A stretch of 64,000 nucleotides of DNA from CAZBBC01 sp964489835 (GTDB lineage Bacteria; Calditrichota; Calditrichia; JAJRVZ01). Where the stretch lies: contig CAZBBC010000007.1 of NCBI GenBank assembly GCA_964489835.1, positions 23,182 to 87,181 of the forward strand. The letters are read 5' to 3'. This document shows, piece by piece, positions 54,865 to 64,000 of the stretch. A program made the position numbers and the translations under genes. Every line of letters starts with the position of its first letter. The first letter of the stretch is position 1. The notes beneath the pieces were generated by a model. That model did no database searches and had not been told where the DNA came from. It saw nothing but the letters and a program-made list of their open reading frames with translations.

Positions 54865-56066
54865 AAATTGGAATGATATTAGACCAGGTATTTCCTCCGG
54901 ACATACGGGTCGAAAATGAGGGCATTACATTGGCGCAACATGGATTCAGTGTCGATATATTATGCTTTTCTTATCAGAAGGATAAAATTAAAAATGAATT
55001 ATTCAAAGGTATAAAAATACACCGTATTTATAAAAATAAAAAGTGGGTAAAAAGAGGCCGGGCGCTTATCAATACGAAATTTGACTATTATACTCCCTTC
55101 TGGGCCCGGCAAATAAAAAAATTTATCCGGGAAAATAGTATCGATAGTCTCCATGTACACGATCTGTATTTGCTCGGTGCCGCCTTTAAGGCTAATGAGA
55201 CTATCGGAATAAAAATAATTGCCGATTTACATGAAAACTATGTGGATGGCCTGCGGAATTATAGATTTGCCAATACCTTCCCAGGTAATATCCTGATATC
55301 ACAAAAAAAATGGATAAAAAAAGAAAAGGAATGGTGCTTGAGAGCCGATCACCTAATAACTGTAATTGAAGAGGCGGTAGACCGCTATATAAAACTTGGG
55401 CTTCCTCGAGAAAAGATAACTGTTGTCCCTAATTACGTAAATATTGATCGTTTTTTAGATACAGAAGATGATACTGTAAAAATAAATCAACTTCAGAAAA
55501 AATTTGTTGCCCTTTATATTGGTAGTTTCGATCTCCATCGAGGTCTTGAGAGTGTTATTATGGCAGTACCGAAAATTATTAAAGAAATACCCGACTTCTT
55601 TCTAGTACTAGTCGGAAGTGGGCGTAATCTTAATCAATTAAAGATTTTAGCACGAAACTTAAAAATATCAGAAAATATCGCTTTTGAGGGATACCAGCCT
55701 TCGAAGACTTTACCCTCGTATCTCAAAGGTAGCTCAGTATGTCTTATTCCACATTTAAAGACAACACATACGGATAATACTATTCCGCATAAACTATTTC
55801 ATTACATGTTGTTAAAAAAACCAGTCATTGTTTCTGATTGTGATCCTCTTGTTCGAATTGTCAAGGAATCCGATTGTGGATTAGTTTATCAGAGTAACCA
55901 ACCTGATAAATTGGCAGCATGTATACATCACTTGTACCATGACCAACCCCTGAGGCAAAAAATGGGGGAAAATGGTTATAATGCAGTTATTGAAAAATAT
56001 AACTGGAAAATTGGTCAAAATAATATGGTTAAATTGTACAAGGACATTGCAGATAAACTAAAATAA
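54861..56066 (+). CDS. Glycosyltransferase family 4
   Basis: The 401-residue protein has the GT4 features: an opening M-I-L-D-Q-V-F-P-P-D-I-R-V-E, the sugar-nucleotide region L-Y-I-G-S-F-D-L-H-R-G (about 210) and a C-terminal H-T-D-N-T-I-P-H-K-L-F-H-Y-M motif. The start is a TTG at 54861, with AAAGGAAA 8 nt upstream and overlapping the previous stop. From here the DNA is visibly more A+T-rich than in the first 50 kb. Confidence 0.9.
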   Translation: MKIGMILDQVFPPDIRVENEGITLAQHGFSVDILCFSYQKDKIKNELFKGIKIHRIYKNKKWVKRGRALINTKFDYYTPFWARQIKKFIRENSIDSLHVHDLYLLGAAFKANETIGIKIIADLHENYVDGLRNYRFANTFPGNILISQKKWIKKEKEWCLRADHLITVIEEAVDRYIKLGLPREKITVVPNYVNIDRFLDTEDDTVKINQLQKKFVALYIGSFDLHRGLESVIMAVPKIIKEIPDFFLVLVGSGRNLNQLKILARNLKISENIAFEGYQPSKTLPSYLKGSSVCLIPHLKTTHTDNTIPHKLFHYMLLKKPVIVSDCDPLVRIVKESDCGLVYQSNQPDKLAACIHHLYHDQPLRQKMGENGYNAVIEKYNWKIGQNNMVKLYKDIADKLK

Positions 56067-56651
56067 TATGGAAATATTCATAGAAAACGCATGTTATTTT
56101 CAGTATTAAATACATTCATATTTTATAAACCCGACGTTTTATTATAAATACACAAATCAGATACAGAAGAAGTTTTATCTATGCAAAAAGTAATGGTATT
56201 TAGTCACCTCAAGATGCTCGCTATGAATAATTTATGCTGCAAACATATAGAATTATAGAAAAATTTGGTTTTACTTGAGGCTCTGGGCATTTAAATTTTA
56301 ACAATCACTGAGAACTTGAGACTTTTATTTTTTTCAAAATTTTGTGGATATGATTGCTATGGCTTAAATTGCCTAATATTATTTTGTGAACTGAAAATAC
56401 AGGGGGAAGCAAAGGACTCTTCCAATGGAAATTGGAAGAAAGACCATAATGAGATAAAGACTCTTTTTCAAGGCTTGTGTTTTATGATTTTGGCAAACCA
56501 GATAAACGTAATAAAGAATTAAGTATGCTCGATTTATTTGAGTATAGAAGAATGAATGAAATTGAAGATGAGTTATTAGAATAATATAATAAGATTAAAT
56601 GAAATCATTTTAATTGATCACTATTACTAAGAAAAATTATGTATACTAATT
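56067..56651. other. AT-rich gap, probably decayed coding sequence
   Basis: No intact gene is supported. Short frames look protein-like (for example F-Y-D-F-G-K-P-D-K-R-N-K-E-L near 56477-56518, ending at a TAA near 56585), broken by stops, as if an old gene has decayed. A 68-residue frame at 56316-56522 shows no family features. Confidence 0.35.
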
Positions 56652-57311
56652 ATGAATTTATTCAAGCCATTACATTATAAGCTGTTTGATAAATATATTC
56701 ACAATAGTGCTAAATTGGAAATATCAAAGTATGCAAAGGGAAAAGTATTGGATATCGGTTGTGGAGATAAACCATTTTATTCATACATTAAGAATCAAAT
56801 TGATCTGTATATAGGAATTGAATATCCCCAAAAACATCATTCAAATAAAAATATAGAAATTTTTGCAGCCGCAGATAAACTGCCAATTAAAAGCCATTCT
56901 TTCAGTTTTATTATTATTTCTCAGGTGTTAGAACATCTTGAAAATCCTCTGGATGCCTTAAAGGAAATAAACAGAATTCTCATTAATGATGGGCGAGTTT
57001 TTGTTTCTTGGCCTTTTTTGTATCTAATTCATGAAGAACCACGTGATTTTTATCGATTTACTAAATATGGTATGACATATCTTGCGGAACAGGCCGGTTT
57101 AACAATTGAATATATTACTCCTACAACAGGATTTTGGATTACTATTTTTTGTCTTTTATCAAAACATCTTTTGACAAAATCTAAGATTTTATATCGATTA
57201 TTTGTGCCTGTTCTATTAATCATTAAGTACATCTGTTTAGGCTTGGATAAAATTGATCATAAATTTAAATATAAGTGTACCTTAAATTATAATGCTTTAT
57301 TGAGAAAGTGA
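56652..57311 (+). CDS. Class I SAM-dependent methyltransferase
   Basis: The 219-residue protein has the SAM-binding motif V-L-D-I-G-C-G-D-K-P-F (about 33-43), then I-I-I-S-Q-V-L-E-H-L-E-N-P and W-P-F-L-Y-L-I-H-E-E-P-R-D-F-Y-R. It probably methylates a sugar residue or glycan end in the cluster. It is 1 bp upstream of the epimerase gene. Confidence 0.88.
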   Translation: MNLFKPLHYKLFDKYIHNSAKLEISKYAKGKVLDIGCGDKPFYSYIKNQIDLYIGIEYPQKHHSNKNIEIFAAADKLPIKSHSFSFIIISQVLEHLENPLDALKEINRILINDGRVFVSWPFLYLIHEEPRDFYRFTKYGMTYLAEQAGLTIEYITPTTGFWITIFCLLSKHLLTKSKILYRLFVPVLLIIKYICLGLDKIDHKFKYKCTLNYNALLRK

Positions 57312-57312
57312 T

Positions 57313-58281
57313 ATGGGTAAAAACAACCGCATTCTAATTCTTGGTGGACTAGGTTTCATTGGAAAAAATCTATTTCTACAATTAAAGAAAAATAAATTTC
57401 ATGTTGACATTCTCTCACCAGTGGCTCTAAATAAAGATGACATCTTTTATAATATGATTGATCCGAAAAATTTAATCATAGGTGACATCCGTGAGTTGAA
57501 TATACTTGAAAACATATTGCCAAATTATTTTGCAATATACAATCTAGCCGGATTATCCGGTGCAGCAGAGAGTAATGAAAGACCTATAATTGATAACGAA
57601 GTGAATTGTAAAGGGCATTTGAATATTTTGGAAACCTGCAGGAAGAAGAATCCGGAAGTTTTAATCATTTTTCCATCTACGCGTTTAGTTTATGGAAAAC
57701 CAGAATATTTACCGGTGGATGAAAACCATCCTTTGAATCCGGATTCAATCTATGCTATACATAAAATGACGGCAGAGTACTACTATCAATTATATTTTAG
57801 GCTCCATAAGATTAACAGTGTTATTCTAAGGATATCAAATCCATATGGACCATATCAAGATATTGAAAATCATAAATACGGTATATTAAACTTTTTTATT
57901 CTTCAAGCCTTAAAAGATAAAGTCATAAACGTATATGGTAACGGCCAACAGGAAAGAGATTTTTTATTTATTGAGGATTTAACTAGGTTATTGTTGTCAA
58001 TATTAAGAACGAACAATACATTTGGAAACATATTTAATGTCGGTTTTGGAAGAAGTATATCGATTCATCAAAGTTTATATATTATAAAAAAATACATCAA
58101 AAATTTATCATTTAAATTAATACCTTGGCCAAAAGAATATGAAAAGATAGAAACTGGAAATTATATAACCGATATTAAGAAAATTTCTAAGTTTACTAAG
58201 TGGAGCCCGGAAATTGATTTCGAATCTGGAATACAGAAAACAATCGAATTCTATAGCAAGCAAGTTTTGGGATTAAAATAA
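57313..58281 (+). CDS. NAD-dependent sugar epimerase/dehydratase (extended SDR)
   Basis: The 322-residue protein has the Rossmann motif L-G-G-L-G-F-I-G-K-N (about 9-18) and the catalytic Y-A-I-H-K-M-T (Tyr about 149, Lys about 153), as in UDP-sugar epimerases. R-I-S-N-P-Y-G-P further downstream is typical. It makes a nucleotide-sugar precursor; the exact sugar cannot be told. Confidence 0.88.
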   Translation: MGKNNRILILGGLGFIGKNLFLQLKKNKFHVDILSPVALNKDDIFYNMIDPKNLIIGDIRELNILENILPNYFAIYNLAGLSGAAESNERPIIDNEVNCKGHLNILETCRKKNPEVLIIFPSTRLVYGKPEYLPVDENHPLNPDSIYAIHKMTAEYYYQLYFRLHKINSVILRISNPYGPYQDIENHKYGILNFFILQALKDKVINVYGNGQQERDFLFIEDLTRLLLSILRTNNTFGNIFNVGFGRSISIHQSLYIIKKYIKNLSFKLIPWPKEYEKIETGNYITDIKKISKFTKWSPEIDFESGIQKTIEFYSKQVLGLK

Positions 58282-58283
58282 AA

Positions 58284-59411
58284 ATGCAAAAAGTATGTGC
58301 TCACTATGTCCATACATATTTAAAATTGACTGAAAACTGGATTTACAATTTAGTAAAAAACTTTACGCGCTTCACTCCTCTTATACTTGCACGAAAATCT
58401 CTCAATGTTGATAGGTTTCCTATAAACCCGATTATTACATTATCTGATTTAAACTACATTCAATACTTCTATAATTTTATCATATTGAAAACAAAGAATT
58501 ATTTTCCCGTTTTCTTACAATACTGTAAAATAAAAAATGTAAAAATTTTACATGTACACTTTGGTAATCAAGGAATAAAACTTATTGAATTGAAACGACA
58601 ACTTAAAATTCCAATGATTTGTAATTTTTATGGTTTTGATGCATTTAAAATACCAGATGATCGTAATTACTATAACAATCTTAATACAATGTTTCGGGAA
58701 GTAGAAAAAATATTTGTATTAGGACCCTACATGAAAAAAAGAATACTAGATTTAAATTGTCCTGAGCAAAAAATTCATATTCAGCATCTCGGTGTTGAAT
58801 TAAATAAAATTAAATTTAAACCCCGACAATTACCTGAGGATCATAAGTATCATTTTTTAATTGCTTCAAGTTTTGTTCAGAAGAAAGGAATTGATGATGC
58901 AATAATTGCGATCAATATGATAAAAAAAGATCTGAATTTTACTTTACATATAATTGGTGATGGATATTTAAAGAATGATATTCTGAAATTAATTGATACC
59001 TTAGATTTGAATAATAGAATAATATTACATGGTTATCAGCCTTATCCTAAATTTTTAAAATTAGCCTATAAATGTCATGCATTTTTACAAGCCAGCAAAA
59101 CTGCAGATAATCATGATAAGGAAGGCACCCCGATGGCTATTGTTGATGCAATGGCAACAGGATTACCAGTTGTGTCAACATACCATTCCGATATTCCTGA
59201 AATCGTCATAAATGAAAAAACAGGATTTCTATCAATCGAAAATGAACCTAAAAGTTTTTCAGAATCTATATTAAAACTTGTTGATAACAATAAAATATAT
59301 AGTGAACTGAGTAAAACATCTCGTTTGCATATAGAAAAAGAGTTTAATGCAAAAATACAAGCATTAAAGGTTGAAAAAATCTATGACAATCTAATTAACC
59401 ATTATAAATAA
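58284..59411 (+). CDS. Glycosyltransferase family 4
   Basis: The 375-residue protein has I-L-H-V-H-F-G-N-Q-G in the first domain, then I-A-S-S-F-V-Q-K-K-G-I-D-D-A and a C-terminal E-G-T-P-M-A-I-V-D-A-M-A-T-G-L-P-V-V-S-T nucleotide-sugar motif typical of GT4. The ATG starts 2 bp after the SDR gene. Sequence is very AT-rich. Confidence 0.9.
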   Translation: MQKVCAHYVHTYLKLTENWIYNLVKNFTRFTPLILARKSLNVDRFPINPIITLSDLNYIQYFYNFIILKTKNYFPVFLQYCKIKNVKILHVHFGNQGIKLIELKRQLKIPMICNFYGFDAFKIPDDRNYYNNLNTMFREVEKIFVLGPYMKKRILDLNCPEQKIHIQHLGVELNKIKFKPRQLPEDHKYHFLIASSFVQKKGIDDAIIAINMIKKDLNFTLHIIGDGYLKNDILKLIDTLDLNNRIILHGYQPYPKFLKLAYKCHAFLQASKTADNHDKEGTPMAIVDAMATGLPVVSTYHSDIPEIVINEKTGFLSIENEPKSFSESILKLVDNNKIYSELSKTSRLHIEKEFNAKIQALKVEKIYDNLINHYK

Positions 59412-59502
59412 GTTGTTTACCGGACTCTTTTATGTTATGTAGATTAATTATGAAATTTCCCATTTATAAACAGACTTAAATCATTAATAAGGTAATAAAA
59501 TC

Positions 59503-61353
59503 ATGCCTGGTATCATCGGATTAATATCGCCCAAGGCTGAAAATAAAATATTCCACCAGATGATTGATAAAATAAATCACTTTGATTATGAAGTGGAAAA
59601 ATATGAAAATCATGGTATTCATCTGGCAAGGGTTCATTTAAATTATATTAACAGGTCGAAACAACCTATATATAGTTCGGACAATCGATATGTATTAATT
59701 ATGATAGGAGAAATTTTTAGCTATGAAACTATAGAAGGTCATGATATTGATAATGATGCAAAATTTTTTTTAGAACTATTTATTGAAAAAGGCATAGAAT
59801 CTCTAGCTAAAGTAAATGGACATTATGCCGTTTGCATTCATGATTTAAAAAAAAATGAAACTATTTTAATATCTGACCGATATGGAACACGTCCGCTCTA
59901 CTATACATATTATAATAAATATTTTATATTTGCACCTGAAATAAAAGCTTTAATTCATGAAAATTTCGCAATCGAAGTAAATGACGAAGCCATTTCCGAT
60001 TTATTTCACTTTGCACATCTATTTGGCTATAAAACGATGTTTAAATGTATTCATCAACTTCCGGAAGCATCATTTCTAATATTTAATAACGGGAAAATAA
60101 CAACTACCCGTTATTGGGACTATCCATATGATGAAACAGTATATTGTAATAATAATTTTACCAAAGGTGAAATAAACAATTATATTGATGAGCTTGAAGA
60201 AAAATTTACTAATTCAATTCGAAGACAAACACGGAAAAATGAAAAGAAATTACTTTTTTCCTTAAGTGGTGGCTTAGATTCACGATTTGTAGTAGCTATG
60301 GCGCATAAGTTAAAAATTAATCCTATTGATGCTTTTACCATGGGAGAAAAAAATTCTGAAGATATTCTATATGCTAAAGAAGTATCAGAGCAATTGAAGG
60401 TAAAGCATCAATCATTTAAAATTAGTCCGAAAAAAATATGGCAAGATGCCCATTTATTTTCCTTTATTTCAGATGCAATGTCGATGATATATGGACCCAT
60501 TCAGGGATTTGAACCATTGCGTTATTACCGGAAGAATAATGAGGTTACCTTATCCGCTCAAATGTGCGATGCAATATTTGGTAGTACATTACTAAATAAG
60601 AAACCTAAAAAGATTTCTCAAAAAAAGAATAATCTGGATCACGAGGCAAAAGAAATTCTTATCAACATGTTTAATCTTTTTCAGATTGATGATTTGGAAA
60701 AAATTTTTTGTAAACAGTATTTTAATCGTATTAAAGATTTATATAAGATTACGCCTGCTCAATATTTATCGAAAGCTTATTTTCCTCTACATATTTATTT
60801 TATACTTTTACTAAATGAACATGGGAGAAGGGGAACACTTTGCGGCAACATAATGAATAATCTGTTCTTTGAAACCAGAATGCCATCATATGACTATGAT
60901 TTAATGGATTTAGCATATAGAATTCCGATAAAATTAAGAGAAAATCAATTTATCTATAGGGAAGCGTTTTCCCGAATGTTCCCTGAACTGGCAATGATTC
61001 GAAGGCAAGGAACTAATCTTCCAGTCAATAGCTCTAACCTTAGATTAAATCTAAAAAACTTTGAAAGAAAAATTATCGGCAGATTACAATATACTAAAAT
61101 GAATAAATTAGTAAAAAAGTTTAATCGTTGGAACAAACCAAGTTATACAAATTATAAAGGTTGGTTTCAGTTTGAATTAAGAAACCAGATGGAAAGGATT
61201 GTACTTGATAGAAAGACATTATCCCGAGGCATTTTTAACAAAAAAGGGATTCAAAATTTGTTATATGAACACTACCATACAGAAAAAAATCATGCGCGAT
61301 TAATTTGGCAAATTATTAATTTAGAATTGTTTCATAGAAATTTCATAGATTGA
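59503..61353 (+). CDS. Asparagine-synthase-like protein lacking the glutaminase Cys
   Basis: The 616-residue protein has the AsnB layout: an N-terminal Ntn-type glutaminase-like domain and a C-terminal synthetase domain with the PP-loop S-L-S-G-G-L-D-S-R-F (about 252-261). But the start is M-P-G-I-I-G, so the nucleophile Cys2 is replaced by Pro and glutaminase activity is unlikely. Such proteins recur in polysaccharide clusters, where they may amidate uronic acids or other carboxyls, using ammonia or another amine. That fits the glucuronyl epimerase homologue. Target inferred, fold firm. Confidence 0.85.
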   Translation: MPGIIGLISPKAENKIFHQMIDKINHFDYEVEKYENHGIHLARVHLNYINRSKQPIYSSDNRYVLIMIGEIFSYETIEGHDIDNDAKFFLELFIEKGIESLAKVNGHYAVCIHDLKKNETILISDRYGTRPLYYTYYNKYFIFAPEIKALIHENFAIEVNDEAISDLFHFAHLFGYKTMFKCIHQLPEASFLIFNNGKITTTRYWDYPYDETVYCNNNFTKGEINNYIDELEEKFTNSIRRQTRKNEKKLLFSLSGGLDSRFVVAMAHKLKINPIDAFTMGEKNSEDILYAKEVSEQLKVKHQSFKISPKKIWQDAHLFSFISDAMSMIYGPIQGFEPLRYYRKNNEVTLSAQMCDAIFGSTLLNKKPKKISQKKNNLDHEAKEILINMFNLFQIDDLEKIFCKQYFNRIKDLYKITPAQYLSKAYFPLHIYFILLLNEHGRRGTLCGNIMNNLFFETRMPSYDYDLMDLAYRIPIKLRENQFIYREAFSRMFPELAMIRRQGTNLPVNSSNLRLNLKNFERKIIGRLQYTKMNKLVKKFNRWNKPSYTNYKGWFQFELRNQMERIVLDRKTLSRGIFNKKGIQNLLYEHYHTEKNHARLIWQIINLELFHRNFID

Positions 61354-62825
61354 TGTTTCAACAACTTGTCACTACATATAAAGAATCTGTCATATACTCG
61401 CTGGGGAATCTATCCAATAAGATTGTTGGGTTAATCTTATTACCCCTTTATACATCTTATATTTCTTTATTTGACTTCGGTGTCCTTGGGTTGATTGAAC
61501 CGATCACACAACTTTTATTTACAATTCTGGGTTTAGGATTAAATTCAGCCTTTATGCGATGGTATGCGGTTGAAAAAGATAATCGGGAAAAGGAAACGAT
61601 ATTTTTTAATACGAATCTGGTTCTTTTCATAAATGCCTTTGTTTCCGTTTTAATTCTGATCATGTTGTCTAAATCCATTTCACTTCTCCTGTTTTCAAAT
61701 TTCCAATTTTCACTATTACTAAAAATTGCGTTTGCTAATGTATTTTTTCTTGTAGTCAATCCGATTATCTTTTCAACATTAAGAATCCAACATAAACCTG
61801 CCAAGTATTCTATGATCCGGGCTGGTCAGTTTACCATCAATCTACTGCTCAATATATATTTTATCGTTTATCTTGAGTGGGGACTCCTGGCAATTTTCCT
61901 TAGTCAACTAATTAGTCAGGTACTTGTTTTTATCTACTTTTTACCCCTTTATCTAAAACTAACCAGATTGAATTTCAAACCTAAATTGATCAAAGAATTT
62001 CTTTATTTTAGTCTCCCTCTGATGCCGGTCGGAATTTTAAACCTTACAATCACGATGATAAACAGATATTTTCTGGAATATTATGATACGCTTGAATCTG
62101 TAGGACTGTTTTCTTTTGCTTTTCGAATCAGTAATACAATTAAAATATTAGTAATTGAGTCGCTGACTTTGAGTCTTTCACCAATTATTTTTCAAAAATT
62201 AGCGGAAAATAGTAGTAAACGGTTTGTACAAAAGAACTTTATTTACGGTGCTTTTATAATAATGATTGTCTATATCTTTATTGCCAGTTTTAGTCAGGAG
62301 ATTATCTTACTGATTGCTCAAAATAAGGACTACTATATGGCCTACAAATTGGTTCCCATATTGGGATTAGCCTATATTTTCCATACTGCTAATTATTTTT
62401 ACTATGCACTTCTTTCATATTCCAAAAGGACCACAAAAATTTTACAGGCTACCCTGCTGACAGCTATAATCACGGTGGGTCTGAACTTTATTTTAGTCCC
62501 TAATTTTAGAATTTATGGTGCGGCAATGATTAATGTGCTGAGCACTATAATCCTGCTTGTTTTTTTATTCACTTTTTCGAAGAAAGAATGGGGAGAATAT
62601 TTTGAGATAAATAAATTAATTATGATTATCTTCGTTGGCCTTATCATCGTGTTTATAAATAATATTGTATTCAGCGAAATCAGCACAATTTCGATTTTTA
62701 CAAAATTTCTTATCTGTTTTTCTTTTCCCGTTATACTATATCCCCTGAAATTTTATGAGAGAATTGAGATTAAAAAAATCTTTCAACTTATTTCTTCTTT
62801 TTCAAAAAAAATCAGGAACCGCTAA
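61353..62825 (+). CDS. Oligosaccharide flippase (Wzx/MurJ superfamily)
   Basis: The 490-residue protein has about 12-14 membrane helices and the family-typical opening Y-S-L-G-N-L-S-N-K-I-V-G-L-I-L-L-P-L-Y-T-S-Y. It flips lipid-linked oligosaccharide units across the inner membrane. The ATG at 61353 overlaps the previous stop by one base. It is the last gene of the cluster and overlaps the convergent membrane-protein gene by 14 bp. Confidence 0.9.
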   Translation: MFQQLVTTYKESVIYSLGNLSNKIVGLILLPLYTSYISLFDFGVLGLIEPITQLLFTILGLGLNSAFMRWYAVEKDNREKETIFFNTNLVLFINAFVSVLILIMLSKSISLLLFSNFQFSLLLKIAFANVFFLVVNPIIFSTLRIQHKPAKYSMIRAGQFTINLLLNIYFIVYLEWGLLAIFLSQLISQVLVFIYFLPLYLKLTRLNFKPKLIKEFLYFSLPLMPVGILNLTITMINRYFLEYYDTLESVGLFSFAFRISNTIKILVIESLTLSLSPIIFQKLAENSSKRFVQKNFIYGAFIIMIVYIFIASFSQEIILLIAQNKDYYMAYKLVPILGLAYIFHTANYFYYALLSYSKRTTKILQATLLTAIITVGLNFILVPNFRIYGAAMINVLSTIILLVFLFTFSKKEWGEYFEINKLIMIIFVGLIIVFINNIVFSEISTISIFTKFLICFSFPVILYPLKFYERIEIKKIFQLISSFSKKIRNR

Positions 62826-63747
62826 CTCTTTTTTCATAATCATCTACAACCTTATCCAGCAATTCTTTTGTCATGCCAGGCAATGCTGCATTGGAATAGT
62901 GATAAAATGAGTACTGCCCGGCAAAAAAACTGATACGGATCCATATTTTCGCAAACATATAAACCTGTGACAGGATAAAAAATAAAAGTACCGTAAATCC
63001 GTCGGTAATATGTATCAGACTGCTAATCAACAAATAAATAAGCACTATGATAATCGCCGTAAAGAAATACAGAGCATAGAGACCAATCGTCTTCAATAAA
63101 CTCATCCTGACAAACATAAGCGTTAATTTTACTGTTTTTATCATGCCATAATAATCATTTACGATAGTCACTATTTTTGCATAATCAAAGATCATATTGG
63201 TGAATGCTAGCAAAAAGACTACAATTGCCATCCTCAAGACAAACAACAGAATACCAGCATGCTCTGTAGTAGCGTTTTCCGTCAGCAATCCGGATAACGT
63301 TGAAAGTAACAGGTTCACAATGAAAACTCCACCCAGAAATAACAACGATATTAAAAACAACCTCAAAAATCGGTAAAAGTATTTTATACATCCTGAAAAA
63401 AAATCAGCTAGTTGAAACCTTTTTCCCTCTACAAAAACTTCTAATACACCGCCTGCAAAAAAGATATTTAAGACTAAATAAAACAAACCGATAGTGATCA
63501 GCAACCGGCTAAAGGTGAGACCAATCCCATAGTCATTAATAATCGAGATAAAAATCGTAAAATCAAAAGCCTGCAGTATTTTCTCTGCTGCAGTGGTTCT
63601 GTCCAGTGCATTTGACAGCATCATCGAAATGGGTAGGGTTAAGAGATAGGCGAAAATGAAGTTAAATCCATACAGCCAAAACAACATTTTTCTTTCATTC
63701 CAGGCATTTAAAAGTCCATTTTTAAAGGCGCTGAAAATGCTGATCAT
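62812..63747 (-). CDS. Unknown integral membrane protein
   Basis: This 311-residue protein has about six or seven hydrophobic segments (for example L-F-W-L-Y-G-F-N-F-I-F-A-Y-L-L, L-L-I-T-I-G-L-F-Y-L-V-L-N-I-F and A-L-Y-F-F-T-A-I-I-I-V-L-I-Y-L-L). I recognise no named family. It is convergent with the flippase gene and is not clearly part of the polysaccharide operon. Confidence 0.68.
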   Translation of the reverse strand: MISIFSAFKNGLLNAWNERKMLFWLYGFNFIFAYLLTLPISMMLSNALDRTTAAEKILQAFDFTIFISIINDYGIGLTFSRLLITIGLFYLVLNIFFAGGVLEVFVEGKRFQLADFFSGCIKYFYRFLRLFLISLLFLGGVFIVNLLLSTLSGLLTENATTEHAGILLFVLRMAIVVFLLAFTNMIFDYAKIVTIVNDYYGMIKTVKLTLMFVRMSLLKTIGLYALYFFTAIIIVLIYLLISSLIHITDGFTVLLFFILSQVYMFAKIWIRISFFAGQYSFYHYSNAALPGMTKELLDKVVDDYEKRVSGS

Positions 63748-63872
63748 CTTACCTCCGGGTTTTGAGAGTTATACTCTTTGCATACGATTTTTGATTCTGT
63801 GTAATCTTTAACAGTGACAACTACTTTTTAACTTTTACTAATAATTCTGTTCAAATATTCGTTTTCAATTAT

Positions 63873-63942
63873 TGTCATTCCGGAGGAATCTTTTTGCATG
63901 AGCTAATTTACCGACACGTAAAAGGATTCTTACAGAATGACA
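63873..63942. repeat. Short inverted repeat (TGTCATTCCGGAGGAATC/GATTC..GAATGACA)
   Basis: The left arm is TGTCATTCCGGAGGAATCTT, the right arm AAAGGATTCTTACAGAATGA plus CA. This 70-bp unit resembles small intergenic hairpin repeats common in this kind of genome. No gene is seen from 63748 to the window end. Confidence 0.55.
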
Positions 63943-64000
63943 TTAATTAACCTGATTAATTCATGAATTTTAGATCTATCATATGGCGACAATTAAGTCT

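Noticed and set aside
56316..56522. 68-residue ORF as a gene
   Set aside because: No family features, no ribosome site, and the region looks like decayed sequence.

Overview
The window looks like part of the genome of an uncultured, anaerobic, Gram-negative bacterium, probably a metagenome scaffold because it holds a run of ten N. The Gram-negative call rests on a LolCDE/MacB-like exporter, lipoproteins, outer-membrane barrel proteins and a Wzx-type flippase. The mix of Hdr/Kor enzymes, YfhO-like proteins, four-helix-bundle proteins and many palindromic intergenic repeats would suit the FCB group (KSB1/Calditrichota-like lineages), but no rRNA or marker gene here fixes the phylum.

Layout. 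1-4193 (minus): a four-gene operon with an unknown membrane-anchored protein, an FtsX-type permease, its ATPase and a beta-propeller protein cut by the window edge. 4978-6122 (plus): a sialidase-like lipoprotein split by the N gap. 6177-20301 (minus): a long, co-oriented redox cluster, korDABC, hdrA, mvhD, hdrD-like, hdrA-mvhD, hemerythrin, zinc ribbon, hdrC, hdrB. 21179-26005 (plus): a GNAT protein, an unknown protein and a second complete korDABC set. 26430-41126: housekeeping and unknown genes (double nucleotidyltransferase, glucose-6-phosphate isomerase, M48 protease, EamA transporter, ClpC). 41259-47775 (minus): a 1582-residue acyl-CoA-synthetase/acetyltransferase fusion, an MqnA-like protein and a barrel protein. 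47959-62825 (plus): a surface-polysaccharide cluster with four glycosyltransferases, YfhO-like protein, hexapeptide acyltransferase, glucuronyl C5-epimerase-like protein, methyltransferase, sugar epimerase, asparagine-synthase homologue and flippase. From about 54.8 kb on it is visibly richer in A+T.

The main discovery is in the redox cluster. Both hdrA genes look broken by a stop codon, but each is continuous through an in-frame UGA at the same place, between an N-terminal D-C-(S/A)-I and a downstream I-L-G-P-K-M-M-D-V-G. This is the HdrA motif in which Cys and selenocysteine are interchangeable. In both genes a perfect hairpin GGATGTCGGTCGACATCC with a GGUC loop starts 20 nt after the UGA, as expected for a bacterial SECIS element. 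The window therefore encodes two selenocysteine-containing HdrA proteins (821 and 1021 residues).

How the genes may work together: Kor oxidises a 2-oxoacid with CoA and reduces ferredoxin. HdrA flavoproteins are known to bifurcate or confurcate electrons between ferredoxin, a mid-potential donor and a disulfide-type acceptor at HdrB/HdrD. The co-orientation of kor and hdr genes, with two MvhD-type modules but no hydrogenase, suggests a Kor-Hdr electron-bifurcating system. That coupling is inference. Intergenic gaps of the cluster are filled with a family of palindromic repeats ending in CTACA.
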